Shown: piece by piece, positions 1-10,268 of the stretch
Layout of the letters: every line of letters begins with the position of its first letter
How positions within the stretch are numbered: the first letter of the stretch is position 1
Source of the DNA: Tretioscincus oriximinensis
Taxonomy: Eukaryota > Chordata > Lepidosauria > Squamata > Gymnophthalmidae
Reading direction: 5' to 3'
Length of the DNA: 64,000 nucleotides
Assembly (NCBI GenBank): GCA_022410635.1
Contig: JAJVDF010000256.1
Span: 895,914-959,913, forward strand
Program-made: the position numbers and the translations under genes
The notes under the pieces: model-generated
What the model was told of the DNA's origin: nothing
Databases searched by the model: none
Seen by the model: only the letters and a program-made list of their open reading frames with translations

Positions 1-1850
1 GTCTAGCCTGGAGATGTGTGATTGTATGGAGCGAGCGTGAAGAAGGAATCAGCAAGTCCCTAGAAAGGACACCAGCTTTTAAAAGCCTCAAACGGCTGCA
101 GAGGATAACTACGGGAAGCCACCATTAGACTGAGTCATTTCCACTTGCCTTGAAGACATTTCCTCTCCTGCCTCTGATTTATTTCTGAGATTTAACCACA
201 AATCTCTTGTGCACTGGTCTAGAAGACCCTCCTCTTGAAACTGAAAGCCAGAAAACCAAGCCTGCCTGATAATACTGAAGCCAAGATTCAATTCTACAGT
301 TATTTATTAGCCCTTGAGTTCTTCATAGACTGTCACTCAATCAGATCGCCTCACTGTTGCAGACCAGCTGTGTTTATATCAGAGGTAACAGAATCTGTTT
401 GATCTTATTTTGCTAGACTCCCCCAGACATAATCTGTCCTCAGTCACTCCTCAGTCTCTCTCGCTCTTTCTTTGGGAAAAAAAGCAAAGCAAATGGAAAT
501 GCTCTGCTGCAGGACTGTTAATTGAAATTTATAGAGCATATAAAGTTCTATGCCAACACTCTCTGGCAGAAGCAGCCCTGGCTTTCATGAAAGAAGCCTT
601 TTGACTTGACAAGAGAAGACTATGCATATACACCCACCAAACCTAAAGAGTTACATTCTTCCCCTAGATAAGTTGCCTGGCTTATTCCTAAGAAACCGGA
701 CAAGAGCAAAGAGAATCACAACTATTTAATTGTTGGGATATGCTTGTTGTCTTGCACCAACATTTTGCATTTTCTTCCCGTGTGAGCTTGTGTATATATG
801 TGTCCAAATCTCAGTGCACAAGTTTTAAAACACAAACTAAAAACTGCAGAGATGTGCATAGTTTCATATAGAGTGACTTATTTAATAAACAAAGAAAGGT
901 GCACAGATGTCACTGCCTCAGCTAAGTGAAAGCAGCATACTATTCACAAGAGAAATGCTTCTCTCATTTAGAGGATTTCCTTGAAAAAGAACCCCTGAAA
1001 CTTGCCCCTGCTCTCAGGGTACAGATTAGGCTCCAAAGCCTCCCATTGATACAGAAAACTTTAAATCATAAGCATCATTAAGAGGCATCTCCTGTTCCCT
1101 TTCAGGCTAAAGGTAGCAGATGTGCAGCTGAGCTGGGTGTAATTTTAGCCGTTAAACTTCTTCATCCTTGAATGTCATCAGGAGTTACTCTATGATAAAC
1201 GTCCGGAGCTCTTACAAAGTACTGCATTTAACTTCCCATAAAATATGGATTTTATTGCAGCACCGTCAAGACCTTACCACAACAGCTGACCTCTGTGCTA
1301 CCTGCATACTTTCAGATCCCAGGTTCTGATTAAAAAATGTGGCACCAGCATGTGCACACAGACACCACACACAATATGCATGCAAGCAATATGTTTAAAG
1401 CACAATTTTTGGCCAGAGACATGTTTCTCCTAGGGCTGAAATTATTTTAACTCAACTTCAATATCCCATTCATTCAACTCCACCACCCCAAGATCCAAAC
1501 AATTTCATCTTTTAACAGTTTCTTCTTGCATCATTTCTCCTAATTGCTTTGGCTTTCTCAGCTTTGTCCTCAAGGAGCAACTTGTCTCAACCTTGTTTCT
1601 ATCAGCATCTTCCCCTTTAGATTTCCTTCCTAATGAAAGCAGAAAGCAGCTCCAAGAAGGGAAGGTTTGTTCATTTCAGTCCCACCACTCTACTCAGATT
1701 CCCAGTGAGCAGTGTGAGTGAGGGTGTGTTGAGTGGGCGCTCCCTTGAGTAGGCTAAAAGATCTGCAGGGGTTATCAATATGTTCCTTCCTCAAGCTGAC
1801 AGAGACAACGGTCTCCTTTGCTACCATCCAGTTAACAGCCTGTCCATGCG
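1..1850. other. Unique sequence, no gene recognised
   Basis: I see no recognisable repeat, RNA gene or convincing exon here. The open frames are short, and the one at 410-604 has no codon structure or splice context that I would trust. The purine-rich tract at 1852 bounds this segment on the right. Confidence 0.5.
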
Positions 1851-1851
1851 C

Positions 1852-2328
1852 AAAAAGGGAGGGAGGGAGAAAAGGAGAGAGGGAGAAAGGGAGAGAAGGA
1901 GAGAGAGGTGAAGAGAAGGAGGGAGGGAATAATTAAGGAAAAAAAGGAGGGGAGGGAAGGAGGGAAGAGAGATGAAGAGAAGGAGGGAGGGAATAATTCA
2001 GGAAAGAAAGGAGGGGAGGGAAGGAGGGAGGGAGGGAAGGAGAGAGAGAGGAAGAGAAGGAGGGAGGATAATTAAGGAAAGAAAGGAGGGGAGGGGAGGA
2101 GGGAGGGAAAGAGGAAGGAGGGAGGGAAGGGAAGGGAAGGGAAGGAGGAAGGGAGGGGAGGAAGAAAGGAAGGAAGGAAGAAAGAAAGGAAGGAAGAAAG
2201 GAAAAAAGGAAGAAAGGAAGAAAGGAAGAAAGGAAGAAAGGAAGAAAGGAAGGAAGGATAAAGAAAGGATGCAATGGAAGAACGATGGATGGAGGGAAGG
2301 ATGAAGGAAGGAAAGGAAGGAAGGGGTT
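1852..2328 (+). repeat. Purine (GGAA/GGGA) minisatellite
   Basis: The plus strand is almost pure A/G for about 475 bases. It is more than a simple GGAA run: the left half holds a larger unit of roughly 64-76 bases, marked by an ATAATTAAGG-like block at about 1927, 1991 and 2067 and followed each time by similar AGGAGGGGAGGG text. The right half decays to GGAA/GAAA. It directly abuts the CpG island. The long open frames on both strands here are composition artefacts (Glu/Arg/Lys on plus, Pro/Ser/Leu/Phe on minus). Confidence 0.95.
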
Positions 2329-2581
2329 ATCCAATTCCAGCCTTCAATCAGCTGCCCATGTGCTGCTACTTTCGCATAGGGCCCCCCATGGTAATGGTCC
2401 TGCCAACTTTTCCCCCTTCTTTGCCAAGGGCGGCGTTTCACTAGCATGTGCGGCAGACCAGACAAGGAGGAGGAGAGCGGGGAGGCCACACACACGCCCC
2501 AGGGAAGCCGGAGCCCAAGGGGGCCCCGAGGGAGCCATTCGCAGCCCGCACGCCGGGAGCCTCCGCGCCCAACCAGGACCT

Positions 2582-2602
2582 GCGCCGCCGCCGCCGCCGC
2601 CT
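2582..2602 (+). repeat. (GCC)n trinucleotide run
   Basis: About six GCC/CGC units lie inside the CpG island. Such runs are common in vertebrate 5' UTRs and first exons. In frame it would encode Ala, Arg or Pro. Confidence 0.85.
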
Positions 2603-3051
2603 CCCCCTCCAACCAAGTGCGAGCAGCCCGAGAAGCGGGGGGTCCCCCTTTCCATCCCTACCCGTCAGAAGACGAGGCGTCCGAGGAGGGACCGGCGGCT
2701 GCCGGTGGAGGAGACGCGCAGCAAAGCCAGAAGGAGCCGCGGCCGGCGCTGGTTGGTGCAACGGCGCCGCTTCTCCGCCTGCTTTTCGGCATGGAAAATA
2801 GAGCATCACTTTCCAAGTCTGCCTTCGCGGGGGGCGGCGGGGGTCGCCTGGGCGGCGCCGGGTCCCGCCGGGCGCTCTGGGCGGCTCTTCGGGCAAAGGA
2901 GTGGGAGGAAGAAGCGAAATGTCCCTTTCCCGCCCTGCGTTCCTCTCTTCGTTCTTCCGTTCCTCTTCCCCTGGCCTCCCGAATCTTAGACGCTGCTGCC
3001 GCGAGGCGCCGGCGCTGCCGTGGGCTGCTGCTGGTCTCTCTGGAGCCTCCG

Positions 3052-3072
3052 CAGCAGCAGCAGCAGCAGCAG
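3052..3072 (+). repeat. (CAG)7 run in the CpG island
   Basis: Seven pure CAG units are followed by a G-rich stretch. The plus frame of 2446-3087 reads them as polyglutamine, but nothing else shows that this frame is translated. It could equally lie in a 5' UTR. Confidence 0.9.
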
Positions 3073-3136
3073 GGTGTGGGGAGGTGAAAGAGCCGAGGGA
3101 CGCGACCAGGCGGGCGCCTCTTCCAGGAATCCAGCG

Positions 3137-3153
3137 ATTGGCAATTGGATTGG
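3137..3153 (-). promoter_or_regulatory. Cluster of three inverted CCAAT boxes
   Basis: ATTGG occurs at 3137-3141, 3144-3148 and 3149-3153, giving three CCAAT pentamers on the minus strand within 17 bases. NF-Y binds CCAAT in either orientation, and such clusters sit in many CpG-island promoters close to the start site. The factor assignment is from general knowledge. Only the motifs are seen. Confidence 0.55.
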
Positions 3154-3424
3154 AGGGGAGGTACGAGGAGGAACGGGCGGGGGGGGCGGGGGGGCAGAGA
3201 GAGGAAAAAGACAGCGAGCGGCGCCTCTCCTTCTTGGGAAGTCTGTCGCTCAACTCTCTCCACTGCTTCCCAATGACGGGCGGGGGGGCGGGGGGGAGCG
3301 AGGGGAGGGACCGGGTCAGAGAAGTGAGGTCACTGTTCTCACTTGCGTGTCACACAACGGGGGGTCTCTTTAGGTCCTGCTTTTCAGCTTTAGTCCACTT
3401 TTAGAGACGGACTCTGGCTGCAAC

Positions 3425-3556
3425 CCCACGTTCACTTATTTATTCCGCTATAACTAGATGTTCCACAATAAAGCATGGATATCCTGCAATAAATCCATCC
3501 CCACAGTGCTGTTTTCTGGAATATCCAATTATAGTGTGATAAATAAGTGATGTGGG
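3425..3556. mobile_element. Small inverted-repeat element (MITE-like)
   Basis: The ends pair as an imperfect inverted repeat of over 30 bases: CACTTATTTATTCCGCTATA on the left matches the reverse complement of the right end (GATAAATAAGTG and the bases before it), and the match extends outward into CCCACGT/TGTGGG. A related pair of arms lies at 3971-4195. It sits at the 3' edge of the CpG island. Family unknown. Confidence 0.45.
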
Positions 3557-3568
3557 AATGCTGCCTCA

Positions 3569-3583
3569 ATCATCATCATCATC

Positions 3584-3615
<32 letters not shown>

Positions 3616-3768
3616 CATCACCATNATCATCATCACCATCATCATCATCACCATAATCATCATCATCACCATCATCATCACCATCACCATCATCATCATC
3701 ATCACCATCATCATAACCATCATCATCATCATCATCACCATAATGATCATCATCACCATCATCATAAT
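3569..3768 (+). repeat. (CAT)n microsatellite
   Basis: About 200 bases of CAT/ATC trinucleotides have scattered CAC and AAT interruptions and one undetermined base at 3625. The polyhistidine and polymethionine frames across it are artefacts. Confidence 0.97.
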
Positions 3769-3970
3769 CCTTTTTAACAAAGGGCAGTGCTCATAGCCCT
3801 GTTCTCCACAACCGACACCTTTTGAAGTAGTTGGGGCTTAGAAGAGTTCTAAAGGACTTCCACTGGCCCAAGGTCACCAAGATAGCTTCCTGGAGGAGTG
3901 TGGAAGCAAACGGGGAAACTCCCAGATAGGAGTCCAATCATTGTATCAAACTGGCTCCTTAACCCAGAAT

Positions 3971-4195
3971 ACCTGGATATTCTGTAATAAAGTATTGTCT
4001 GGGCTGTTCTATTCTGCAATATCTAGCGAGGAGTCTGCTAAGCACCTTAGATGCAAGGAAAAGGCAGGCAGTATGAGCAAAAGTAGAGAGATTTACTTTT
4101 TCAGATGCAGTAGATATTCTAAACCCAGACTGATAGGGCTATTCCTTAGAATTCTTATTCTGAAGCACTCATGCTTTATTCCAGAACATCCAGGT
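3971..4195. mobile_element. Possible inverted-repeat element
   Basis: The left arm ACCTGGATATTCTGTAATAA pairs imperfectly with the right arm near 4167-4195, whose reverse complement reads ACCTGGATGTTCTGGAATAA. The same words occur inside the element at 3425-3556, so both probably belong to one MITE family. The interior is unrecognised. Confidence 0.35.
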
Positions 4196-4377
4196 CTAAT
4201 GGTACCATATGTATAAAGGATATCCGGAGGCTCCTAGAGAGCCTATTAGCAAAGTGGTACAATGTGTTTTTTGGCACTCTCCAGCTCAGAAAGTATATCT
4301 TTGGTTTCAATCATCTGGAAAGAAAATTACAAAGAAACCCACCCTTTGATTTAAAGGGGAGTTATGATTTAAATGGG

Positions 4378-4666
4378 AGTGGATTTAAATGGCTCAGTCA
4401 TTTAGGAATCCGTCTCTCATCTGTGAGATCAGGTTTCGAAGCCCTGTGTCGGATGTGGGGAGGCCTGAGCACCTTCCACTAGCCTGTAGCTCTAGCCAAC
4501 CCAGCTATTTGAAAGCAAGAAGTGCAAGAAATTGCAACTGACTACAACTAGATAAATGGGAATCACTACAGCCTGGTGGGGAAGATAGAACGTAAGCCTT
4601 CGGGCAAAATACTCTTGTAAGTCGCTTTGCCCTTTGTAAGGTGAGAAAAGCAGGGCATAAGAACTG
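4378..4666 (+). mobile_element. tRNA-derived SINE, family A, copy 1
   Basis: The 5' part is tRNA-like: a GGCTCAGTC A-box region and GGTTTCGAAGCCC as a B-box relic. The family body follows (GAGCACCTTCCACTAGCC, then TTGCAAGAAATTGCAACTGA), ending in GTGAGAAAAGCAGGGCATAA. Seven other copies occur in the window. This one is diverged and its 3' tail has become the long AAT/ATT microsatellite that follows. Family A copies are 5'-truncated to different degrees and all end in a trinucleotide run, as expected for LINE-mobilised SINEs. I do not assign a database name. Confidence 0.85.
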
Positions 4667-5379
<713 letters not shown>

Positions 5380-5465
5380 CTTCTGAAGAAATAGATTTGT
5401 CTACGAAAGCTCATGCTGCATATCTTTTTCTTGTTAGTCTCTAAAGTGCTGCAAGACCCCCTTGT
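5380..5465 (+). repeat. Dispersed repeat fragment (CTACGAAAGCTCATG type)
   Basis: The block reads GAAGAAATAGATTTGTCTAC, then GAAAGCTCATG, then TTGTTAGTCTCTAAAGTGCT and GCAAGACCCCC. A second diverged copy at 52705-52790 keeps the order (AAGTACATGCTATCAAT, then TCTTAGGTGCTACAAGATTCC). Similar text is frequent in reptile genomes in my experience. I cannot place its class. Confidence 0.45.
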
Positions 5466-6402
5466 TAGACTGATACATAATCCTTCTTGGGACATTTTGG
5501 GTATGATATGCCAGGGGACCGCTGAGATCATATGTGCTATTCTAGGTGATAATGAAATGTTTTTGACTGGCTTTGATTCTTATTTTGAGGACAAGATCTT
5601 TAAAGATTACTTCTTCCCACTTGACCTAGCCTTCTCACAGCACTCATTGAAAACACTTCCACCTCTATGTGAGATAAGATGCAAGACTGGATTTTTTTCT
5701 GTTGTGGCATCGACAGACAGATGTTTCATACTTCTCACTCACTTTATCTCAAACCTGTCTGAGAAACTGTTCATATATTCAGCACAGATGATTAAGTGCG
5801 ATGGGCCTCCATGTGTGAGTCAGGCTTATGAACACAGCAAGAACTTTCAGCTTTTAAAAGGACATGCATATTCTAAATAGCAGAACTACACTGGATTTTC
5901 TTTAACAGAAAAAAATACAGTTCTGTATCAAGTATTACATGAACAAACTGAAGTTGCAAGCCACAGGCTGCCTCCAGATAGTACCTAAATACAAGAATAA
6001 AACAATTCCAGAATAATCACTTGTCCAGACAGTTAAGCAATTATTCAGGACAAGTGAATAATTGTCCTTGTCCATTTCACTTGTCTGGATGCTTGCTGTT
6101 AAGCTGGTATGAGCTGTGTAGTGTGCACATCTGAGTATTAAATACCTGAAAAGGTGGGTTTGTTTTTGTGCAGATGCCATTTTAGGACTGATTTGGCCCT
6201 GCAGAAGTACAATAGCATTGCCAAAGTAATACTCCCTGGAAGCAAGTATCCAATACACTTTTTCTGTAAAATCTTTGTTGAGTTGATTCTTCTGCAGAAT
6301 ATAACCTGTTTATGCCAGGGTTTTGCTGGAATTATCATAAACATGTGTGTGGCAACCCCAATATGGTCTAACATAATCTAGGGTTTTATTCTCTGTGTTT
6401 AA
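5466..6402. other. Unique sequence
   Basis: No repeat or gene is recognised. A 155-codon open frame (5413-5880) runs through it but is about the length chance allows; see the rejected list. A short palindromic patch with CAATTATTCA/TGAATAATTG arms lies near 6030-6065. Confidence 0.45.
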
Positions 6403-6404
6403 TA

Positions 6405-6627
6405 CAGGGTGCTTCAAAAATGTATACACACTTTGAACTTCCATAGAAAGTTCTACAAAGTTAAATTTCAGGATTTCCCGATTTGAACAGTATTAACATT
6501 TGTTATTTACGTTTTATTTACATTGGACTTTAAGCTTTCTAATTTCCTGAAATTTAACTTTGTAGAACAGTAAATAAATTTTCTATGGAAGTTCAAAGTG
6601 TGTATACATTTTTTTTGAAGCACCCTG
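6405..6627. mobile_element. mariner-like MITE, copy 1 (long hairpin)
   Basis: The element is 223 bases, flanked by TA on both sides (6403-6404 and 6628-6629). It starts CAGGGTGCTTCAAAAATGTA and ends with the reverse complement. The arms stay complementary for about 70-80 bases, covering ATACACACTTTGAACTTCCA and AAAGTTAAATTTCAGGA blocks. A TA target and this end type fit the Tc1/mariner superfamily. There is no transposase, so it is non-autonomous. A second copy lies at 56155-56354. Confidence 0.9.
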
Positions 6628-6796
6628 TATATATCTATTAATTATTTGTATATTGGTTTCTCTAAACAAGTTGCTCAAGACAATTTATAATAAAGCTAAG
6701 AAAACATAGTGCAACAAAAGGTTTGCATTATATATACTTTATAATAATTAACAGTACATTATTAATTAGAACAGAAAATACCAAAATAAATCCCTG

Positions 6797-7130
6797 GGAG
6801 CGGTTGTAGTCAGTGGGTGGAGAGTCTCAGAGTATGGACTGGGAAACTGTAAAGTCAAGTTCAGCCTTATTTCCCTCTGGGAGTACAGGCCACATTCTCT
6901 CAAGTAGCAGCAGATGGTATAGTCCTTAGGGTTCTGATAATACATTCATTCTTCCCAGATGCAGATGGTATATCAGCTACTCCCAGGAGAGTTTACCCTT
7001 GTAGTTCCAGCTCTGGGAGTTGATAAAATCAGCAAGTGGAGAATCAGGAACTTACTTGGAAATCGCTGAGTCAATCTTAGCCTTATTTTCCTCTGGGAGT
7101 ACAGGGCACAATCACAAGTCATCCACAACC
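6797..7130 (+). repeat. Degenerate duplication, ~217-bp unit
   Basis: GTGGAGAGTCTCAGAG...CAGCCTTATTTCCCTCTGGG followed by AGTACAGG at 6818-6890 recurs as GTGGAGAATCAGGAAC...TAGCCTTATTTTCCTCTGGG followed by AGTACAGG at 7036-7110. The offset is about 217 bases. The source element is unknown. Confidence 0.6.
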
Positions 7131-7344
7131 GCCTCTCCAAGCGCAAAGGGTGAGGTGGGACAGCTCATGATATCCTGCGGAGGGTTAAGGCAGACCAATG
7201 TGGGGAGCCGGAATGTCATATGTATGAGAATCTCATATGGTTATAGAAATTTCATATTCAGACAGCAGTCACTTGAATTCTGGCCACACTCTGGAAATGA
7301 CATTCAATCAAGAAGTCATTTCTGGAAATGGAAATGGAAGTGGT

Positions 7345-7403
7345 CGCCCTGAGACATTTGGATATAAGGCAGGATATAAGTACAAATAAATAAATAAATA
7401 ATT
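7345..7403 (+). mobile_element. L2-type LINE or SINE 3' tail fragment
   Basis: GCCCTGAGACATTTGGATAT, then AAGGCAGGATATAAGTACAA, then (ATAA)n matches the 3' ends of the L2 copies ending at 40857 and 60478. Only the tail is present. Confidence 0.6.
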
Positions 7404-7544
7404 CAAGATGAAATTCTTGGAAGTGACATAATTCAAGTTGAAAATCCAGGAACTGGAAGTACAAAAAATGTTTATATGAGGTAGAAGAATCGTCGTTTGA
7501 GGTATGTGGGATGGGAACCCCTTGTACAAAACTGGGACTCTTGT

Positions 7545-7906
7545 ACATACATATGTTTAGTCTGCAAAATGAAGACTGAGAGGAGACCTGATAGCTGTCT
7601 ACAAATATCTGAAGGGCTGTCACAGAGCAGTGGGATCAGCATTATTCTCATTGGCACATGGAAGGACTAGAAACAATAGGATGAAACTGCAAGAAAGTAG
7701 ATTTAGATAAGATATCAGAAAAAGCTTTCTAACAGTAAGGGTGATAAACCAGTGGAACAGATTGCCACAGGAGGTGATGAGTTCGCCTTCACTGGAAATC
7801 TTCAGAGACTGGAGAGTCATCTGTCTGGAATGGTTTCATGAATCTTGCATTGTGCAGAGGGTTGGATCCGATGACCCTTCCAACTCTGATTCTACGATTC
7901 TATATG
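7545..7906 (+). mobile_element. CR1 LINE 3' end, plus strand
   Basis: This is the decayed C-terminal end of a CR1 reverse-transcriptase ORF and its 3' UTR. A readable frame keeps the CR1 signatures RGDLIA-like, then KGCHRA, RTRNN, and a stretch reading INQWNRLPQEV followed by SPSLEIF. It ends in GGTTGGATCCGATGACCCTT and a short GATTCTA-type tail, the usual CR1 3' terminus. Frame breaks make it dead. It is 5'-truncated, as most CR1 copies are. Confidence 0.9.
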
Positions 7907-8342
7907 AGAATCACATTAGACTACTGACAGACCGAGAGGATTACAACCTCGACGAGGCTCCTCTTTCAGGACTTCCTACCCCTGCTATGTTCCCTCCTTA
8001 CCCCAGAACACACCTTGATTTACAATGGGACATTCTGACAACAGAAAGTTGTTGCACTAGGATCAAATTCAGTGTTGAGAAAACACAAATTGAATTTCTC
8101 ATCATATATTTCAATTCTTTTTGGAAAAGTTCCTCAAACTTCATATTGACGTCAGAACATCGTGTGGCCACTCCATTTTCTATATTTACTCCTGTCTTTT
8201 TTCTGTGGCCATGAATGCCATGAACAATGAAATTTATGAAGAATTGGTGAGCTGCATGCTGGTCAAAGAGTAGATGAGTGTGTGGTTTTTGCCCTTAACC
8301 TAATGTAGATGTGCCGTTAAGATAGCATTTTTGTTTTTTAAA
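7907..8342. other. Unique sequence
   Basis: No repeat or gene is recognised. Confidence 0.5.
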
Positions 8343-8650
8343 AAAGAAGAAGAAGAAGAACTGGGTTCTTATACCCCGCTTTTCTCACCTTTCAAAGGGA
8401 CTCAAAGCGGCTTATAAGGATATTTTGCCCGAAGGCTGACATTCTATCTTCCCCACCAGGCTATGGTGGTTCCCATGTATCTACTTGCAGTCAGTTGCAA
8501 TTTCTTGCAATTCTTGCTTTCGAATAGCTGGGTTGGCAAGAGCTACAGGCTAGTGGAAGGTGCTCACCCCTCCCCACGTCCCACACAGGGCTTCGAAACC
8601 CCATCTCCCAGCTGAGAGACGGATTCCTTAGCAACTGAGCTATCCGTGCC
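8343..8650 (-). mobile_element. tRNA-derived SINE, family A, copy 2
   Basis: A near full-length reverse copy. From the left it reads a (GAA)n tail, GGGTTCTTATACCCCGCTTT, the family body, and at the right the tRNA-like head (B-box relic in GGGCTTCGAAACC, A-box in CTGAGCTATCC, then GTGCC). No clear target duplication was found. Confidence 0.9.
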
Positions 8651-9523
8651 TGCTACAAGGCCATTCCAATGCTTGAAAAGATGACTGACATCACAAGTGC
8701 CATCTTACTTCTCCTTCACTTGACATCTACAAAACTTTTCCATGGAACTCTGAAGAAAGAGAAAATCACTCTGAAAATCACTTCCTGATGACAAGAAGAA
8801 ATATGCTGCTGAGAAATATTTTTCTCTTCCAGTCACCTTTTTTTGTTCCCTACCCTTTATGTTAGATGCTTTTTTGTTGTTTTGAAGGGAAAAAAAATGT
8901 TTTATCTATATTGACCTTAAAGTACAAACTTGCATTCCTTGTAGAGATGTGCATGATTGTAATTTTCAACTTCAATTCACAATCAAACTGATTCCTGATC
9001 TTATGGTTCAATGGTGAACAACCAGGTATTTACATTTGCATTTGAATACATTCATAAACATAAACAAGGCTTTTTTTTTCAACAGAAAAAGCAACAATGG
9101 TGAATTGTTAAGACAAGAGTTTATGCTCTCAGCTACCATGGGGTTGTCTTATTCCTTTGGACATGACCCATGTAAATAACAGCATGTTTGTTCCAATGCA
9201 AACTCATTTAAAATATACTGTATGATTTTGCAAATAGAAACCAAATTTCACACATCGGTTATTCCCTTGCAATTAAAAAATTATTTTTTCAAGGTTGCCT
9301 TTCCCCATACTATTGGCAAGGCTGTAATAAATTGAACACAATTATCATATCATACACGGTGAGCTTTTCCTATAGTTCAGTCTTTTTATTTATCATGTCA
9401 CAGTGTAAGAAATCTTGATCACTAGTGAGCACATTAATGTAATGCAAATTAAATTCAAAAAAAGTTACTGTATAAAAATTGAAGCAAAATGATGTATTGA
9501 CTCTTCTGGATTGATATAGATAA
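8651..9523. other. Unique AT-rich sequence
   Basis: No gene or repeat is recognised. Confidence 0.5.
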
Positions 9524-9826
9524 GCATAGGATTTGGGAATTAGCCAGTCGCTTAGGAATTCGTCTCTCGCCTGGGAGATCGGGTTTCGAAGCCCTGTGTG
9601 GGACGTGGGGAGGGGTGAGCACCTTTCACTAGCCAACCCAGCTATTCGAAAGCATGAATTGCAAGAAATTGCAACTGACTGCAAGTAGATACATGGGAAC
9701 CACCATAGCCTGGTGGGGAAGATAGAATGTGAGCCTTCGGGCAAAATATATCCTTGTAAGCCGCTTTGAGTCCCTTTGAAAGGTGAGAAAAGCGGGGTAT
9801 AAGAACCAAGTTCTTCTTCTTCTTCT
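9524..9826 (+). mobile_element. tRNA-derived SINE, family A, copy 3
   Basis: A forward copy with the head partly disturbed: about eight extra bases lie between the GGAT start and the AGCCAGTCGCTTAGG A-box region. It has the GGGTTTCGAAGCCC B-box relic, a complete body, GTGAGAAAAGCGGGGTATAA and a (TTC)n tail at about 9810-9826. Confidence 0.9.
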
Positions 9827-9972
9827 ATTTGCCAAATAGAGTGCATCTAAATCTGCTGATAATATTGTCATTGTCATCATCGTCAATTATTTTTTCTTTT
9901 ACCACCAACTGAATCCCTTGCATGGAAAGCTAAGTCCTCATGCAACAAAAATCTTGCCCTTATAATATGCAT

Positions 9973-10065
9973 AGGGACCTGTTACTTACATACTGATGCA
10001 GACTGCAGCTGGACTCATTTGGAATCCTCCTTTGTCTGCAGCTAGTATGTAGATGCCAGGTCCTT
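9973..10065. mobile_element. Short inverted-repeat element
   Basis: Left arm AGGGACCTGTTACTTACATA and the bases after it (to 10009) pair with the right arm 10030-10065, whose reverse complement reads AAGGACCTGGCATCTACATA. The arms are about 35 bases with a ~20-base loop. Family unknown. Confidence 0.5.
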
Positions 10066-10112
10066 ATTTTGATATATAATCTGGAACATGGCTCAGTGAA
10101 GAAAGGACTATT

Positions 10113-10268
10113 AGTGTTGCTCTGACAAATGCTTTTAATTCATCTTCAAGTTTGAAGAACTGGACTAAACCAGAAAAAATAAAGTATTTCCTGGTTTAGT
10201 GCAGTTCTTCAGAACTGAAGGTGCTGTTTTGACACACATTGTTAATCCATCTTGTCAGAACAGCACCA
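10113..10268. mobile_element. Foldback MITE, CTGGACTAAA family, copy 1
   Basis: An imperfect palindrome centred near 10180. TTTGAAGAACTGGACTAAAC on the left pairs with the right arm CTGGTTTAGTGCAGTTCTTC. The outermost arms GTGTTGCTCTGACAA and TTGTCAGAACAGCAC also pair. Related elements lie at 11671-11831 and 21930-22090. There is no coding capacity, and the superfamily is not determined. Confidence 0.75.

Larger units (their letters stand above)
2400..3400. promoter_or_regulatory. CpG island, probable promoter and first exon
   Basis: This is a roughly 1-kb block of high GC with abundant undepleted CpG, in sharp contrast with the AT-rich, CpG-poor remainder. It holds G-rich Sp1/KLF-type boxes near 3174-3196 and 3277-3297, three inverted CCAAT boxes at 3137-3153, a forward CCAAT next to a TGACG half-site near 3270-3279, a GCC run and a CAG run. 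There is no clear TATA box. Overlapping open frames exist on both strands (for example plus 2446-3087 and minus 2441-3253). They are rich in Ala, Gly, Pro and Arg as expected from composition, and I recognise no protein in them. Weak donor-like sites occur on plus (GAG|GTGAAA near 3081, GAG|GTACGA near 3160). Gene direction is not decided by the sequence, and no downstream exon was found. Confidence 0.8.

Noticed and set aside
2441..3253. Long overlapping ORFs on both strands of the CpG island
   Set aside because: GC-rich DNA lacks stops. The products are Ala/Gly/Pro/Arg-rich on both strands with no domain. The island is annotated as a promoter instead.
3547..3777. Polyhistidine ORF
   Set aside because: Translation of a CAT microsatellite.
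5413..5880. 155-codon plus-strand open frame
   Set aside because: About the longest frame expected by chance in 64 kb of AT-rich DNA. Its start lies in a dispersed repeat, with no splice context and no recognised motif.
7741..8214. 157-codon ORF
   Set aside because: Begins in the CR1 3' end and reads through into unrelated sequence.
9370..9846. 158-codon minus ORF
   Set aside because: Mostly the antisense of SINE copy 3.
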